Source of the DNA: Clostridiales bacterium UBA4080
GTDB lineage: Bacteria > Bacillota > Clostridia > Lachnospirales > Vallitaleaceae
DNA: 49,999 nucleotides
Direction of reading: 5' to 3'
NCBI GenBank assembly: GCA_002381865.1
Contig: DFYO01000019.1
Coordinates: 22,523 to 72,521 of the forward strand
Of the stretch, positions 8,288 through 16,628 are shown in pieces. The notes beneath the pieces are model-generated. The model worked only from the letters and a program-made list of their open reading frames with translations. It ran no database searches and was not told the origin of the DNA. The stretch's first letter is position 1. Every line of letters begins with the position of its first letter. The position numbers and the translations under genes were made by a program.

Positions 8288-8620
8288 TTACCATTTTTCT
8301 TTTCTTACATGGTTTCCAATCTCAGCTTTTGATAATTGCTTAATCTCCCAAGCCAAGTCTTTAGCTTTAGTGAAAACCTTTACACACATTGGATCAAGCT
8401 CGTCTTCAATTCCATCCTCGCATAGAGCAATAATTGAAGTAGCCATATTAATTACATCAGCATGTAAGCTGTTTGTATATTCAGCTGCATAAATTTTATC
8501 AGCAGCATCATCAGCCATTGCTTCCATTTTTTCTCTTGGAGCTCCACACATCGGACACTTATCTAGTACCTCTTCGCCTTCATAAATAAAATTACATACA
8601 GAACATTTAAATAATTTCAT
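8288..8620 (-). CDS. Rubredoxin-like domain protein
   Basis: The start at 8620 follows AGGAGG by 9 bases and gives 110 residues. The N-terminus contains a rubredoxin-type iron site: FKCSVCNFIYEG and DKCPMCGAP, two CxxC pairs at about residues 5-8 and 20-23. The remaining 80 residues are helical and acidic and match no catalytic domain I recognise; this resembles clostridial proteins annotated as rubredoxin-like or rubrerythrin-related. It is probably a cytoplasmic redox protein for oxygen or peroxide defence. It stands alone between two convergent or terminated units. Confidence 0.8.
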   Translation of the reverse strand: MKLFKCSVCNFIYEGEEVLDKCPMCGAPREKMEAMADDAADKIYAAEYTNSLHADVINMATSIIALCEDGIEDELDPMCVKVFTKAKDLAWEIKQLSKAEIGNHVRKEKW

Positions 8621-8794
8621 AAATAATATCCTCCTGTTTATTAATTTTCCAAGCACCCTTTAACTTTAGTTCTCAGATTATAATGTATTATAGCACAATT
8701 AAGCTTTAGTGCCAACTACATACTTGCGCTTATTTTACATGCACCTGTCATTCGCTCTTATGTAATTGGCAGAAAATCATTTGAAAGACTTGTT

Positions 8795-10870
8795 TTATTC
8801 GTCTTCGCCTTTATCTGCCATTACTTTTTCCTGAACCTCTCTTGGAGCTTCTTCATATCTTTCAAATTTTTGGGAGAAAATACCTCGACTCTGTGTTAGT
8901 GATCTTAAGTCAGTTGAATAGCCATACATCTCACCAATCGGAACCTCTGCCATAATCTCCTGTTTCCCTTTAATCGGATTAATGCCAAGCACTCTGCCTC
9001 TTCTTTTATTTAAATCACCAATTATATCTCCCATATATACATCTGGAACAATAACTGTAACAGATGCAATAGGCTCCAATAGCACTGGACTTGCCTGAGT
9101 TGTAGCGTCCTTAAAGGCATTCTGTGCAGCAATCTTAAATGCCATTTCTGAGGAATCCACCGGATGGTATGAACCATCAATCAGCGTAGCTTTAATACCA
9201 ACAACAGGATAGCCTGCAAGAAATCCCTTTTTAACAGATTCAGATAATCCTTTTTCTACTGCTGGGAAATAGTTTTTAGGAACTGCACCCCCAACAATCT
9301 TTTCCACAAATACATATGGTTTTTCCATATCTCCGGATGGTTCAAACTCCATAACTACATCTCCATATTGTCCATGTCCTCCGGATTGTTTTTTGTGCTT
9401 TCCTCTGACCTGTATTTTCTTTTTAATTGTTTCACGATATGGAATTCTTGGTTTTTTAAGCTCTACCAGAACCTTGAACTTGCTTTCAAGCTTGCTAACA
9501 ACTATATCTAGATGCTGTCCGCCAACTCCATATAATAGCTCCTGATGATTTTCATGGTCATGTACCAGCTTTATTGTTGGATCTTCTTCCATCAACCTGC
9601 TGATTCCGCTTCCAATCTTATCTTCATCACCCTTTGTTTTTGGAACAATAGCTCTATAAGCTAAGGACTCTGGGAAGTTAATTCCTTCAAGTGCAACGAC
9701 CTTTTCCTTATCACATAAGGTGTCTCCGGTTTTTGTTGAAGCTAGCTTTGCAACCGCTCCAATATCTCCTGCTCTTATCTCTGAAACCTCAATTTGTTCT
9801 TTTCCTCTAAGCGCATAAACATGAGAAATCCTCTCAACCTCTTCATTACGAGGATTATATAACTGGCTGTCTGCCTTTACACTACCTGAATATACTCGGA
9901 ATAAAGAAAGCTTTCCAATATACGGGTCAATTATTGTCTTAAATACCAATGCCGATGTTGGCTGATCATATTCGCAAATAACCTCTATATCTTCATCTGT
10001 ATCAGGATTTTTTCCCATCACAGTAGTATGTTCTTCTTTAGGTGAAGGCATATACTTTACTATTGAATTCATAAGCACTTGAACACCAAGATTATTGGCT
10101 CCTGCCCCAATTAATACTGGAACTATATTTCCGTCAATAACGCCCTGATGTATTGCTTCCTGTATCTCATCAAATGTAAACTCTGTTCCTTCAAAATACT
10201 TTTCCATAAGCGCTTCATCTGTTTCTGCAACTGCTTCATTTATCATATCTCTAACAGTAGCAACCTCATCAGCTATATCCTCTGGAATATCACATTCCTC
10301 TATATGATCCTTTACAAATTTTCTTCCTTCCATTTTTGCAACATTTACAAATCCTACAAAATGCTCTCCTTCGCGAATAGGTACATGAAATGGTGCTATG
10401 CATTTTCCGAAATTAAGCTTTAGCTGCTCTAAAACCTTGTTTAAGTCAGCATTATCATCATCCATATCCGTAACAAAAAACATCTTTGGAATATTCATCT
10501 CTTCAGCATATTCCCATGCCTTCTCTGTTCCAACCTCTACTCCGGATTTTCCTGAAACCACTATTACTGCACTATCTGCTACTCTTGTAGCCTGCTTTGT
10601 TTCACCTACAAAATCAAAATATCCCGGTGCGTCAAGTACATTAATCTTTGTATCCTGCCATTCAATCGGAATACATGAGGTATTAATTGAAAAACCTCTC
10701 TTAATCTCTTCCTTGTCATAATCACTTATTGTGTTACCTTCCTCAACCTTTCCCAGCCTTTTTGTAATACCTGTTTCATGAGCCATAGCTTCAACTAATG
10801 TTGTTTTACCGCATCCGCCATGCCCTAACAAAACAATGTTGCGAATCTCTTCTGAAGAATATACTTTCAT
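8795..10870 (-). CDS. Elongation factor G paralogue (EF-G-like GTPase)
   Basis: The start at 10870 follows GGGGG by 10 bases; 691 residues give a full-length five-domain EF-G. G1 is GHGGCGKTT (residues 16-24), the switch region ends RGFSINTS and G3 is DAPG (80-83). At the G4 position, where EF-G proteins have NKMD, this one has TDMD (134-137). That change is typical of a second EF-G class seen in Clostridia, not of a resistance protein of the TetM type. Domains IV and V are intact (QYGDVVMEFEP, SSEMAFKIAAQNAFKD). It stands alone rather than in a str operon, so the main fusA is presumably elsewhere. Its role in translocation or ribosome recycling is inference. Confidence 0.85.
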   Translation of the reverse strand: MKVYSSEEIRNIVLLGHGGCGKTTLVEAMAHETGITKRLGKVEEGNTISDYDKEEIKRGFSINTSCIPIEWQDTKINVLDAPGYFDFVGETKQATRVADSAVIVVSGKSGVEVGTEKAWEYAEEMNIPKMFFVTDMDDDNADLNKVLEQLKLNFGKCIAPFHVPIREGEHFVGFVNVAKMEGRKFVKDHIEECDIPEDIADEVATVRDMINEAVAETDEALMEKYFEGTEFTFDEIQEAIHQGVIDGNIVPVLIGAGANNLGVQVLMNSIVKYMPSPKEEHTTVMGKNPDTDEDIEVICEYDQPTSALVFKTIIDPYIGKLSLFRVYSGSVKADSQLYNPRNEEVERISHVYALRGKEQIEVSEIRAGDIGAVAKLASTKTGDTLCDKEKVVALEGINFPESLAYRAIVPKTKGDEDKIGSGISRLMEEDPTIKLVHDHENHQELLYGVGGQHLDIVVSKLESKFKVLVELKKPRIPYRETIKKKIQVRGKHKKQSGGHGQYGDVVMEFEPSGDMEKPYVFVEKIVGGAVPKNYFPAVEKGLSESVKKGFLAGYPVVGIKATLIDGSYHPVDSSEMAFKIAAQNAFKDATTQASPVLLEPIASVTVIVPDVYMGDIIGDLNKRRGRVLGINPIKGKQEIMAEVPIGEMYGYSTDLRSLTQSRGIFSQKFERYEEAPREVQEKVMADKGEDE

Positions 10871-10933
10871 AATTTTGACCCCCGTTCTTTGTTTATTTGG
10901 GATAATATATCCCATGATTTGAAATAGGTTCAC

Positions 10934-11173
10934 TTTTAAATACCGATAGCAATAATATTCAACTTTTTCTTTCTTTTTCCTTTATTTTTTCTAAAAAACA
11001 GAGAAAAAAACTCGCTGTTTTGTGTGTTATTTAACAAAAGCTCAGAATAAGCACTTTATCTCTTGTGTTTTACATCAAACTATCTGTTTAATCTCTTGTA
11101 TTTTTGTATAATTCCAGCAATTCCCCAGTTTAGTTTATCACGTTATCACATTAAACTTTAACGCATTGTATTG
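10934..11173. other. Intergenic region between divergent EF-G paralogue and hisC operon
   Basis: This AT-rich region has no gene-like frame. A weak imperfect hairpin (AAAACAG with CTGTTTT around a T-rich loop) is visible on the minus strand near 10990-11025, upstream of the EF-G-like gene. I could not assign a promoter for that gene with confidence. Confidence 0.4.
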
Positions 11174-11202
11174 TTGACATAGCTATTATCTGGGTGTAGA
11201 AT
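11174..11202 (+). promoter_or_regulatory. Candidate promoter of the aromatic amino acid operon
   Basis: TTGACA (11174-11179), 17 bases, TAGAAT (11197-11202). The outer bases form a dyad, TTGACAT and ATGTCAA, that brackets the promoter. It lies 228 bases upstream of hisC, leaving a long untranslated leader. A further TATAAT-like box occurs near 11346 without a clear -35, so a second start is possible. Confidence 0.55.
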
Positions 11203-11430
11203 GTCAATGTAACAAATCCCATTTTCCTAATATAAAGCTATACATTTTCTTACCTGCTGAATAATAGCTTAAATATTACTAATTTACATTTATTTTGACA
11301 TATTAAAGAGCAGGCAAAAAAATATTTTTACTATAATATTTGTGTTATAATGTATACGAAATAATTATATTTATGGCTAATGTAAAATAAGATTTATTTA
11401 TTGAATGAACTGTAAAGAAGGAGTACAAAA

Positions 11431-12528
11431 ATGATTAAATGCAGAAAAGAAGTTAACCTGTTGACACCCTATATCCCCGGAAAGCCTATTGATGATGTTA
11501 AGAGTGAGTTCAATTTAGATGATGTTATAAAGCTTGCATCAAACGAAAATCCACTTGGCTGTTCTCAATCGGCTAAAGAAGCTGTAATACTAACTCTAGA
11601 AAATCCCTCCCTGTATCCTGACGGAAACTGTACTAAGCTGCGAAATGCATTATCTAAAATGCTAAATCAGGATGGAGATAATTTTATTTTTGGATGTGGT
11701 TCTGATGAGTTAATAGGTCTTGCAGGAAAAACATATATTTCTGAAGGTGATGAAGCAATAACCTGTACTCCGACATTTTCTCAATATAAAGCTGCCACTG
11801 TATCTATGGGCGGCAAAATAATAGAGGTCCCTTTAAAAAATCATGCCTATGATTTAGATGGAATACTAAAAGAAATTAACCCGCGAACTAAATTAATATT
11901 TATTTCCAATCCTAACAACCCAACTGGAACAATCGTTACAAAATCAGCACAGGAAGAGTTTATGAAAAAGGTTCCTTCTGATATTTTAGTTGTTTGGGAT
12001 GAGGCCTATAATGAGTATATTGATGACCCTGATTTCCCTGATACTCTTTCTATAATGAAAAAGTACGATAATATTCTGTTGCTAAGAACCTTTTCAAAAA
12101 TGTATGGCCTGGCTTCTTTTCGTATAGGCTATGGAATTGCATCAAAAGATATTATTGGATATATGAACCGTCTTAGAGGTCCTTTTAATGTATCTGTTCA
12201 GGCACAGGAGGCTGCTTTAGCAAGTCTTAGTTCCTTTGATTTTATCAAAGCCAGCTTTGATTTAAATGAAGCTTCAAAGCAATATACCTACCAAAAATGT
12301 TCTGATTTAAAGCTTGATTATATCAAAACCTATGGAAACTTTATAATGATAGACTGCAAGCTTCCAAGCAGAGAGCTTTTTGATACACTTCAAAAGCAGG
12401 GAGTAATCGTTCGTCCTGGCTATTACTTTGGAATGGACACCTATCAAAGAGTTACCTTTGGAACATTAGAACAAATGCAACGCTTTTTCGAACTACTAGA
12501 AAAAGAATTAGAAAAAACAATTAGCTGA
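11431..12528 (+). CDS. hisC: HisC-family aminotransferase, probable aromatic aminotransferase
   Basis: This 365-residue class I/II PLP aminotransferase has the histidinol-phosphate aminotransferase layout: LASNENPLG near the N-terminus, SNPNNPTGT, WDEAYNEY and the PLP lysine in TFSKMYGLASFRIGYG near residue 223. The ATG follows GAAGGAG. It heads an operon with aroF, tyrA and aroA and no histidine genes, so transamination of phenylpyruvate and 4-hydroxyphenylpyruvate (the last step to Phe and Tyr) is its likely main job, as shown for the bifunctional HisC of Bacillus subtilis. Whether it also serves histidine synthesis cannot be told from the sequence. Confidence 0.88.
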   Translation: MIKCRKEVNLLTPYIPGKPIDDVKSEFNLDDVIKLASNENPLGCSQSAKEAVILTLENPSLYPDGNCTKLRNALSKMLNQDGDNFIFGCGSDELIGLAGKTYISEGDEAITCTPTFSQYKAATVSMGGKIIEVPLKNHAYDLDGILKEINPRTKLIFISNPNNPTGTIVTKSAQEEFMKKVPSDILVVWDEAYNEYIDDPDFPDTLSIMKKYDNILLLRTFSKMYGLASFRIGYGIASKDIIGYMNRLRGPFNVSVQAQEAALASLSSFDFIKASFDLNEASKQYTYQKCSDLKLDYIKTYGNFIMIDCKLPSRELFDTLQKQGVIVRPGYYFGMDTYQRVTFGTLEQMQRFFELLEKELEKTIS

Positions 12529-12558
12529 AATTGATAATAAAATCAGGAGGACAATAGA

Positions 12559-13572
12559 ATGATTATAGTAATGAAACCAAATGTTTCGGATAAGGCTATC
12601 GAAAATGTAGTCTCCATTGTAGAAGAACATGGCCTTCAAACCAATCTTTCACGTGGAAATCAAGTCACTATTATAGGTGTAATAGGTGACAAGACCAGCT
12701 TGGCAGATACAAATATCACTTTACTTGACGGAGTTGAAAAAATAGTCCAAGTTACTGAAAGCTATAAGCTTGCAAATAAAAAATTCCATCCTGAAAGCTC
12801 TATCGTAGATATTGGCGGCTATAAAATCGGCGGAAATCATCTGATAATTATGGCTGGTCCTTGTGCCGTTGAAACTGAAGATCAGGTTATTGAAACTGCA
12901 CGCGCAATCAAAAAAGCTGGTGCTTGTATTTTAAGAGGAGGCGCTTACAAGCCTCGTACTTCCCCCTACTCCTTCCAAGGTTTAGAGGAGGATGGGCTAA
13001 AGCTTATGGCTGCCGCTCGTGAAGAAACGGGTCTTGCAATTGTTTGTGAGGTTACAAGCCTTCAGGCTGTTGAAACAGCTTCTAAATATGTTGATATGCT
13101 TCAAATTGGAGCTCGTAATATGCAGAACTTTTATTTATTAAAGGAAGCTGGAAAAACTAATATTCCAGTACTATTAAAACGCGGCCTTTCTGCAACAATT
13201 GAGGAATGGCTTAATGCTGCAGAATATATTATGAGTGAGGGTAACCATAATGTAGTTTTATGTGAACGTGGAATCAGAACCTTCGAAACTGCAACTCGTA
13301 ATACTCTGGATATAAGTGCAGTCCCTATAATTAAGGAAAAGAGCCATCTTCCTATTATTGTTGATCCAAGCCACGCAACAGGAATCCGTTCCTTGGTTAG
13401 CCCTTTAGCAAAGGCTTCAGTTGCAGCTGGTGCTGACGGATTAATGATTGAGGTACATCCTAATCCATCCACCGCACTTTCAGACGGACCTCAATCCTTA
13501 ACTCCACAAGACTTTGAGCTTTTGTGTAATGACCTCAGGCCTTACGCAAAACTAGCAGGAAAAAATCTATAA
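12559..13572 (+). CDS. aroF: 3-deoxy-7-phosphoheptulonate synthase (DAHP synthase)
   Basis: It condenses phosphoenolpyruvate and erythrose 4-phosphate in the first step of the shikimate pathway. The 337 residues comprise an N-terminal ferredoxin-like regulatory domain (about 1-70) and the TIM-barrel catalytic domain, with MAGPCAVE, RGGAYKPRTSPYSFQG, LLKRGLSATIEEW and the metal-binding IVDPSHATG. This is the two-domain type known from Thermotoga, in which the N-terminal domain mediates feedback inhibition by tyrosine or phenylalanine. The ATG follows CAGGAGG. The stop overlaps the start of tyrA by one base (TAATG), indicating translational coupling. Confidence 0.95.
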   Translation: MIIVMKPNVSDKAIENVVSIVEEHGLQTNLSRGNQVTIIGVIGDKTSLADTNITLLDGVEKIVQVTESYKLANKKFHPESSIVDIGGYKIGGNHLIIMAGPCAVETEDQVIETARAIKKAGACILRGGAYKPRTSPYSFQGLEEDGLKLMAAAREETGLAIVCEVTSLQAVETASKYVDMLQIGARNMQNFYLLKEAGKTNIPVLLKRGLSATIEEWLNAAEYIMSEGNHNVVLCERGIRTFETATRNTLDISAVPIIKEKSHLPIIVDPSHATGIRSLVSPLAKASVAAGADGLMIEVHPNPSTALSDGPQSLTPQDFELLCNDLRPYAKLAGKNL

Positions 13573-14666
13573 TGATAGAAAAGGCTGGTTTTATAGGGTT
13601 GGGATTAATTGGTGGCTCCATTGCAAAAGCAATGAAAAAAAACAACCTTGTAAAAACAATAATTGCATATGATATAGATACTACCTCTTTAGAACTTGCT
13701 AAAACGGAAGGTATTGTTGATTTCACTTGTGCTGAAATCAATTCTGACTTCAAGGATTGTACAATTATTTTTTTGTGTTGTCCTGTTCAGATTAATATTG
13801 AAATGTATAAAATGCTTTCTTCAATTGTTTCAACTGACTGTTTAATCACTGACGTTGGAAGCACAAAGGATGATATAATGCAGCAGGTGCTTTCAATTGG
13901 CATGCCCATTGATTTTATTGGTGGACACCCTATGACTGGTTCCGAAAAGCATGGTTATAATTCTTCCTCCTACTCTATTTTTGAAAACGCTTATTATATA
14001 TTAACCCCCTCAAAAAATGTTAATCCAGCAAAGCTAGATATGCTTTCTCAATTAGTCTGCCACTTTCAATCTCTTCCTATTGTTGTATCTTCAAAAGAGC
14101 ATGACTACTTTACAGCAGCAATAAGTCATGTGCCTCATGTTCTCGCTTCAATTCTAGTTAGCCTTGTTAAAAACACCGATTCAGAAGAAGGACATATGCA
14201 CACTCTGGCTGCAGGAGGTTTCAAAGATATTACACGAATCGCTTCTGCCTGTCCAACTATGTGGCAGCAGATTTGTCTTTCAAATAAAACTAATATCATT
14301 AAGCTTCTAAATACAATTACTATGCAGATTAATGACTTTATAATTGCACTTGAAACCGATAATTTTGAGCAGCTTTACAGTTTTTTTGATTCTGCCAGAA
14401 CCTATCGTGATAGCTTCCAGGCTAAAACCCCTGGTGCATTAATAAAATCCTACGAATTAACTGTAGATGTAATAGATGAGCCTGGAATAATAGCTAATAT
14501 TTCTACACTTTTAAGTAATCACTCTGTTAGCATTAAAAACATTGGAATCATTAACAACCGTGAGGATAGCGAGGGTGTACTGGAAATTGTTTTTTATGAT
14601 GAAAATTCTCTCGAAAAAAGCATTGACATTTTAACCAAAATGCAATATGTTGTATACAAACATTAG
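13572..14666 (+). CDS. tyrA: Prephenate dehydrogenase with C-terminal ACT domain
   Basis: This enzyme oxidatively decarboxylates prephenate to 4-hydroxyphenylpyruvate for tyrosine synthesis. Of its 364 residues, the N-terminus is a Rossmann fold (GFIGLGLIGGSIAKAM), followed by the catalytic signature DVGSTKDD and GGHPMTGSEKHG, a helical dimerisation domain, and an ACT domain (from about residue 296, ELTVDVIDEPGIIANIS) for feedback by amino acids. It is coupled to aroF by a TAATG overlap, and AGGAAAAAA upstream serves as the binding site. The following aroA starts 12 bases after the stop. Confidence 0.93.
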   Translation: MIEKAGFIGLGLIGGSIAKAMKKNNLVKTIIAYDIDTTSLELAKTEGIVDFTCAEINSDFKDCTIIFLCCPVQINIEMYKMLSSIVSTDCLITDVGSTKDDIMQQVLSIGMPIDFIGGHPMTGSEKHGYNSSSYSIFENAYYILTPSKNVNPAKLDMLSQLVCHFQSLPIVVSSKEHDYFTAAISHVPHVLASILVSLVKNTDSEEGHMHTLAAGGFKDITRIASACPTMWQQICLSNKTNIIKLLNTITMQINDFIIALETDNFEQLYSFFDSARTYRDSFQAKTPGALIKSYELTVDVIDEPGIIANISTLLSNHSVSIKNIGIINNREDSEGVLEIVFYDENSLEKSIDILTKMQYVVYKH

Positions 14667-14678
14667 GAGGCTTTTAAT

Positions 14679-15953
14679 ATGAATATTAATCCAATCAATA
14701 GATTAAAAGGCGAATTAAAGGTTCCTGGAGACAAATCCATATCCCACAGAGGTGTTATGCTTGGCTCAATTTCAAAAGGAACAACTGTAATAAAAAATTT
14801 TTTAATGGGCGCTGACTGCCTTTCAACAATAGCTTGCTTTGAAAAAATGGGTATACCTATTACAATTACCGGAACTACAGTAAGAGTTAACGGAAAAGGC
14901 CTAAATGGCTTAACACAGCCAAACAAAATATTAGATGTTGGCAACAGCGGAACAACTTTGCGACTCCTTTCAGGTATCTTGTCTGGACAGACCTTTGAAA
15001 CAAGTATTACTGGAGATTCTTCCATTGTAAGAAGACCTATGGGAAGGATTATTAATCCCTTGTCTCAAATGAATGCTATCATTTCAAGTGTGAGTGGCAA
15101 CAATCTTGCTCCTCTTACTATAAAGCCATCTAAGCTTCATGGCATTCACTATAATTCACCAATAGCAAGTGCACAGGTTAAATCTTCAATTATGCTAGCA
15201 GGTCTATATGCTGACGGCAACACCTCAATTGAAGAGCCTTATATTTCAAGAAATCATACCGAGCTAATGCTTTCACATTTTGGTGGCAAAGTTGAAGCAC
15301 TAGGTAACAAAGTAACAGTTTCTCCTGTAAGTGAGCTTTTTTCTCAGGAAATAATTGTACCTTCAGATATTTCTTCTGCTGCATTTTATATTGTTGCAGC
15401 CTTGTTATCCAAAAATTCAGAGGTAATCTTAAATGATGTAGGAATCAATCCAACCCGTGATGGAATTATCAAGGTTTTAAAACAGATGAACGCTGATATT
15501 GAATTAGATAACCAGAGAACTATTAACGGAGAGTTAATTGCAGATATCATCGTGCGCTCTAGTAAGCTTATTGGAACTGAAATTAGCGGAAGTATTATCC
15601 CTACTCTTATCGATGAAATACCAATTATTGCTGTTGCTGCTGCATTTGCAGAAGGCAAAACAACTATTAAAGATGCTCAAGAGCTTAAAGTCAAGGAATC
15701 TAACAGAATAGATACAATGGCAAATGAACTGGCAAAGATGGGCGTAAATATTATAGGAACCGAGGATGGGCTCATTATAAATGGCGGAAATCCTCTTGAT
15801 GGTGCAATTCTTGAAAGTCACCATGACCATCGAGTTGCAATGTCCCTTACAATTGCCGCCTTAAACGCAAAAGGTCCTTCAAAGCTCCTTAACAGCAACT
15901 GTATAAATATATCCTACCCTGGATTTTTTCAGGACTTGAAAAAATTATTTTAG
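14679..15953 (+). CDS. aroA: EPSP synthase (3-phosphoshikimate 1-carboxyvinyltransferase)
   Basis: It transfers the enolpyruvyl group of PEP to shikimate 3-phosphate. The protein has 424 residues, the family norm, with PGDKSISHRG, GNSGTTLRLLSG, IVRRPMGR, SAQVKSS, SRNHTE and the C-terminal KESNRIDTMA. The SAQxK and RxHxE signatures fit the Firmicute class II enzymes. The ATG follows TAGGAGG by 9 bases. It is the last gene of hisC-aroF-tyrA-aroA; aroB, aroC, aroE, aroK and pheA are not in the window. A terminator at 16101-16129 ends the unit after an AT-rich trailer. Confidence 0.95.
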   Translation: MNINPINRLKGELKVPGDKSISHRGVMLGSISKGTTVIKNFLMGADCLSTIACFEKMGIPITITGTTVRVNGKGLNGLTQPNKILDVGNSGTTLRLLSGILSGQTFETSITGDSSIVRRPMGRIINPLSQMNAIISSVSGNNLAPLTIKPSKLHGIHYNSPIASAQVKSSIMLAGLYADGNTSIEEPYISRNHTELMLSHFGGKVEALGNKVTVSPVSELFSQEIIVPSDISSAAFYIVAALLSKNSEVILNDVGINPTRDGIIKVLKQMNADIELDNQRTINGELIADIIVRSSKLIGTEISGSIIPTLIDEIPIIAVAAAFAEGKTTIKDAQELKVKESNRIDTMANELAKMGVNIIGTEDGLIINGGNPLDGAILESHHDHRVAMSLTIAALNAKGPSKLLNSNCINISYPGFFQDLKKLF

Positions 15954-16100
15954 CCAGCAGACTAGTTCTAAGCTTTTATACTTTTGTATAGCTAGCTTTA
16001 AAAATCAATTACAGCTCAATCAGCTTCAAATTAAGCTTTTTATACTATATAAAGCTTGTAGAAAAATATTGATTTTTAATCTGTATATTCAAGAAAGAAA

Positions 16101-16129
16101 AAACAGAGCATTTTATAGTGCTCTTTTTT
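16101..16129 (+). terminator. Terminator of the aromatic operon
   Basis: AGAGCA and TGCTCT form a stem with an 8-base loop followed by T6 on the plus strand and preceded by an A-run. Upstream at 15977-16073 are two weaker AAGCTT/TATA hairpins without T-tracts. Element copy 3 begins directly after the T-run. Confidence 0.75.
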
Positions 16130-16130
16130 G

Positions 16131-16212
16131 TATAATAGGAAAGTTCGTCTTGCTTGCAAGAGACCAAACTTTTCTATTATACAAGAAATGCGTTCACCAA
16201 ACGTTATTCTTG
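16131..16212 (-). repeat. Dispersed two-hairpin element, copy 3 (inverted)
   Basis: An 82-bp copy in reverse orientation, so that its right end faces the aroA terminator. Hairpin A reads AACGTTTGGTGAACGCA. Hairpin B has the ATAATAG and CTATTAT base pairs, where copies 1 and 5 have AGAATAG and CTATTCT: a compensatory change. Confidence 0.9.
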
Positions 16213-16299
16213 TTATAATCCGCTATTTGTTTTTAAGAACATTCTTATTTTATTGAAATGCTCCTTATTTCCTAAAATAGAAGCTTAATATCCTTGAGA

Positions 16300-16331
16300 C
16301 AAAAAATCAAGAAGCCTCTTTAGAGACTTCT
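16300..16331 (-). terminator. Terminator of the 6S-like RNA
   Basis: On the minus strand AGAAGTCTCT and AGAGGCTTCT form a 10-base stem with one mismatch and a two-base connection (effective loop a few bases larger), followed by TGATTTTTTG. Confidence 0.75.
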
Positions 16332-16344
16332 CGATATTAGTTAA

Positions 16345-16535
16345 TAAAAATATTTTTTCCCAGAATGCCGTTCCCTGAGTTTTGACCCCTAGCTAAGCCA
16401 GGTGGGTGCCCGCATCATATTACATGCCTTCCCTTACAAAGAGGGCCTGACATTCCTATGAGATATAAAGCTCCCGTAAAAAATATGTAGGTTCAAAATA
16501 CAGGATTATCGTACATTCCAGGTTAAATAACTGCT
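16345..16535 (-). ncRNA. ssrS: 6S-like RNA (SsrS), RNA polymerase regulator
   Basis: A non-coding stretch with its own promoter and terminator. The 5' segment CCTGGAATG (16522-16514) pairs along 9 positions, two of them G-U, with CATTCTGGG (16368-16360). Further inward CCTG with CAGG and TTTTGA with TCAAAA continue an interrupted rod. Internal blocks such as ACGGGAGCTTTATATC, GGGCACCCACCTGG and AGGGGTCAAAA match my memory of Firmicute 6S RNAs. 6S RNA mimics an open promoter and sequesters sigma-A holoenzyme in stationary phase. Its exact ends are estimated; an Rfam covariance search against RF00013 would settle the call. Confidence 0.72.
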
Positions 16536-16547
16536 TTTCTTAAGTAG

Positions 16548-16576
16548 ATTATACCATATCTGCCTGTATATTTCAA
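16548..16576 (-). promoter_or_regulatory. Promoter of the 6S-like RNA
   Basis: On the minus strand TTGAAA (16576-16571), 17 bases, TATAAT (16553-16548). Predicted transcription starts near 16541, about 20 bases before the closing stem of the RNA. Confidence 0.8.
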
Positions 16577-16628
16577 ACACTATACTATATATTCATAATT
16601 TCTTAACTCTTTAGATAAAGCTTTTTTT

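Noticed and set aside
15977..16073. Two AAGCTT/TATA hairpins after aroA as additional terminators
   Set aside because: They are AT-only imperfect stems with no clear T-tract. The terminator at 16101-16129 is far better.
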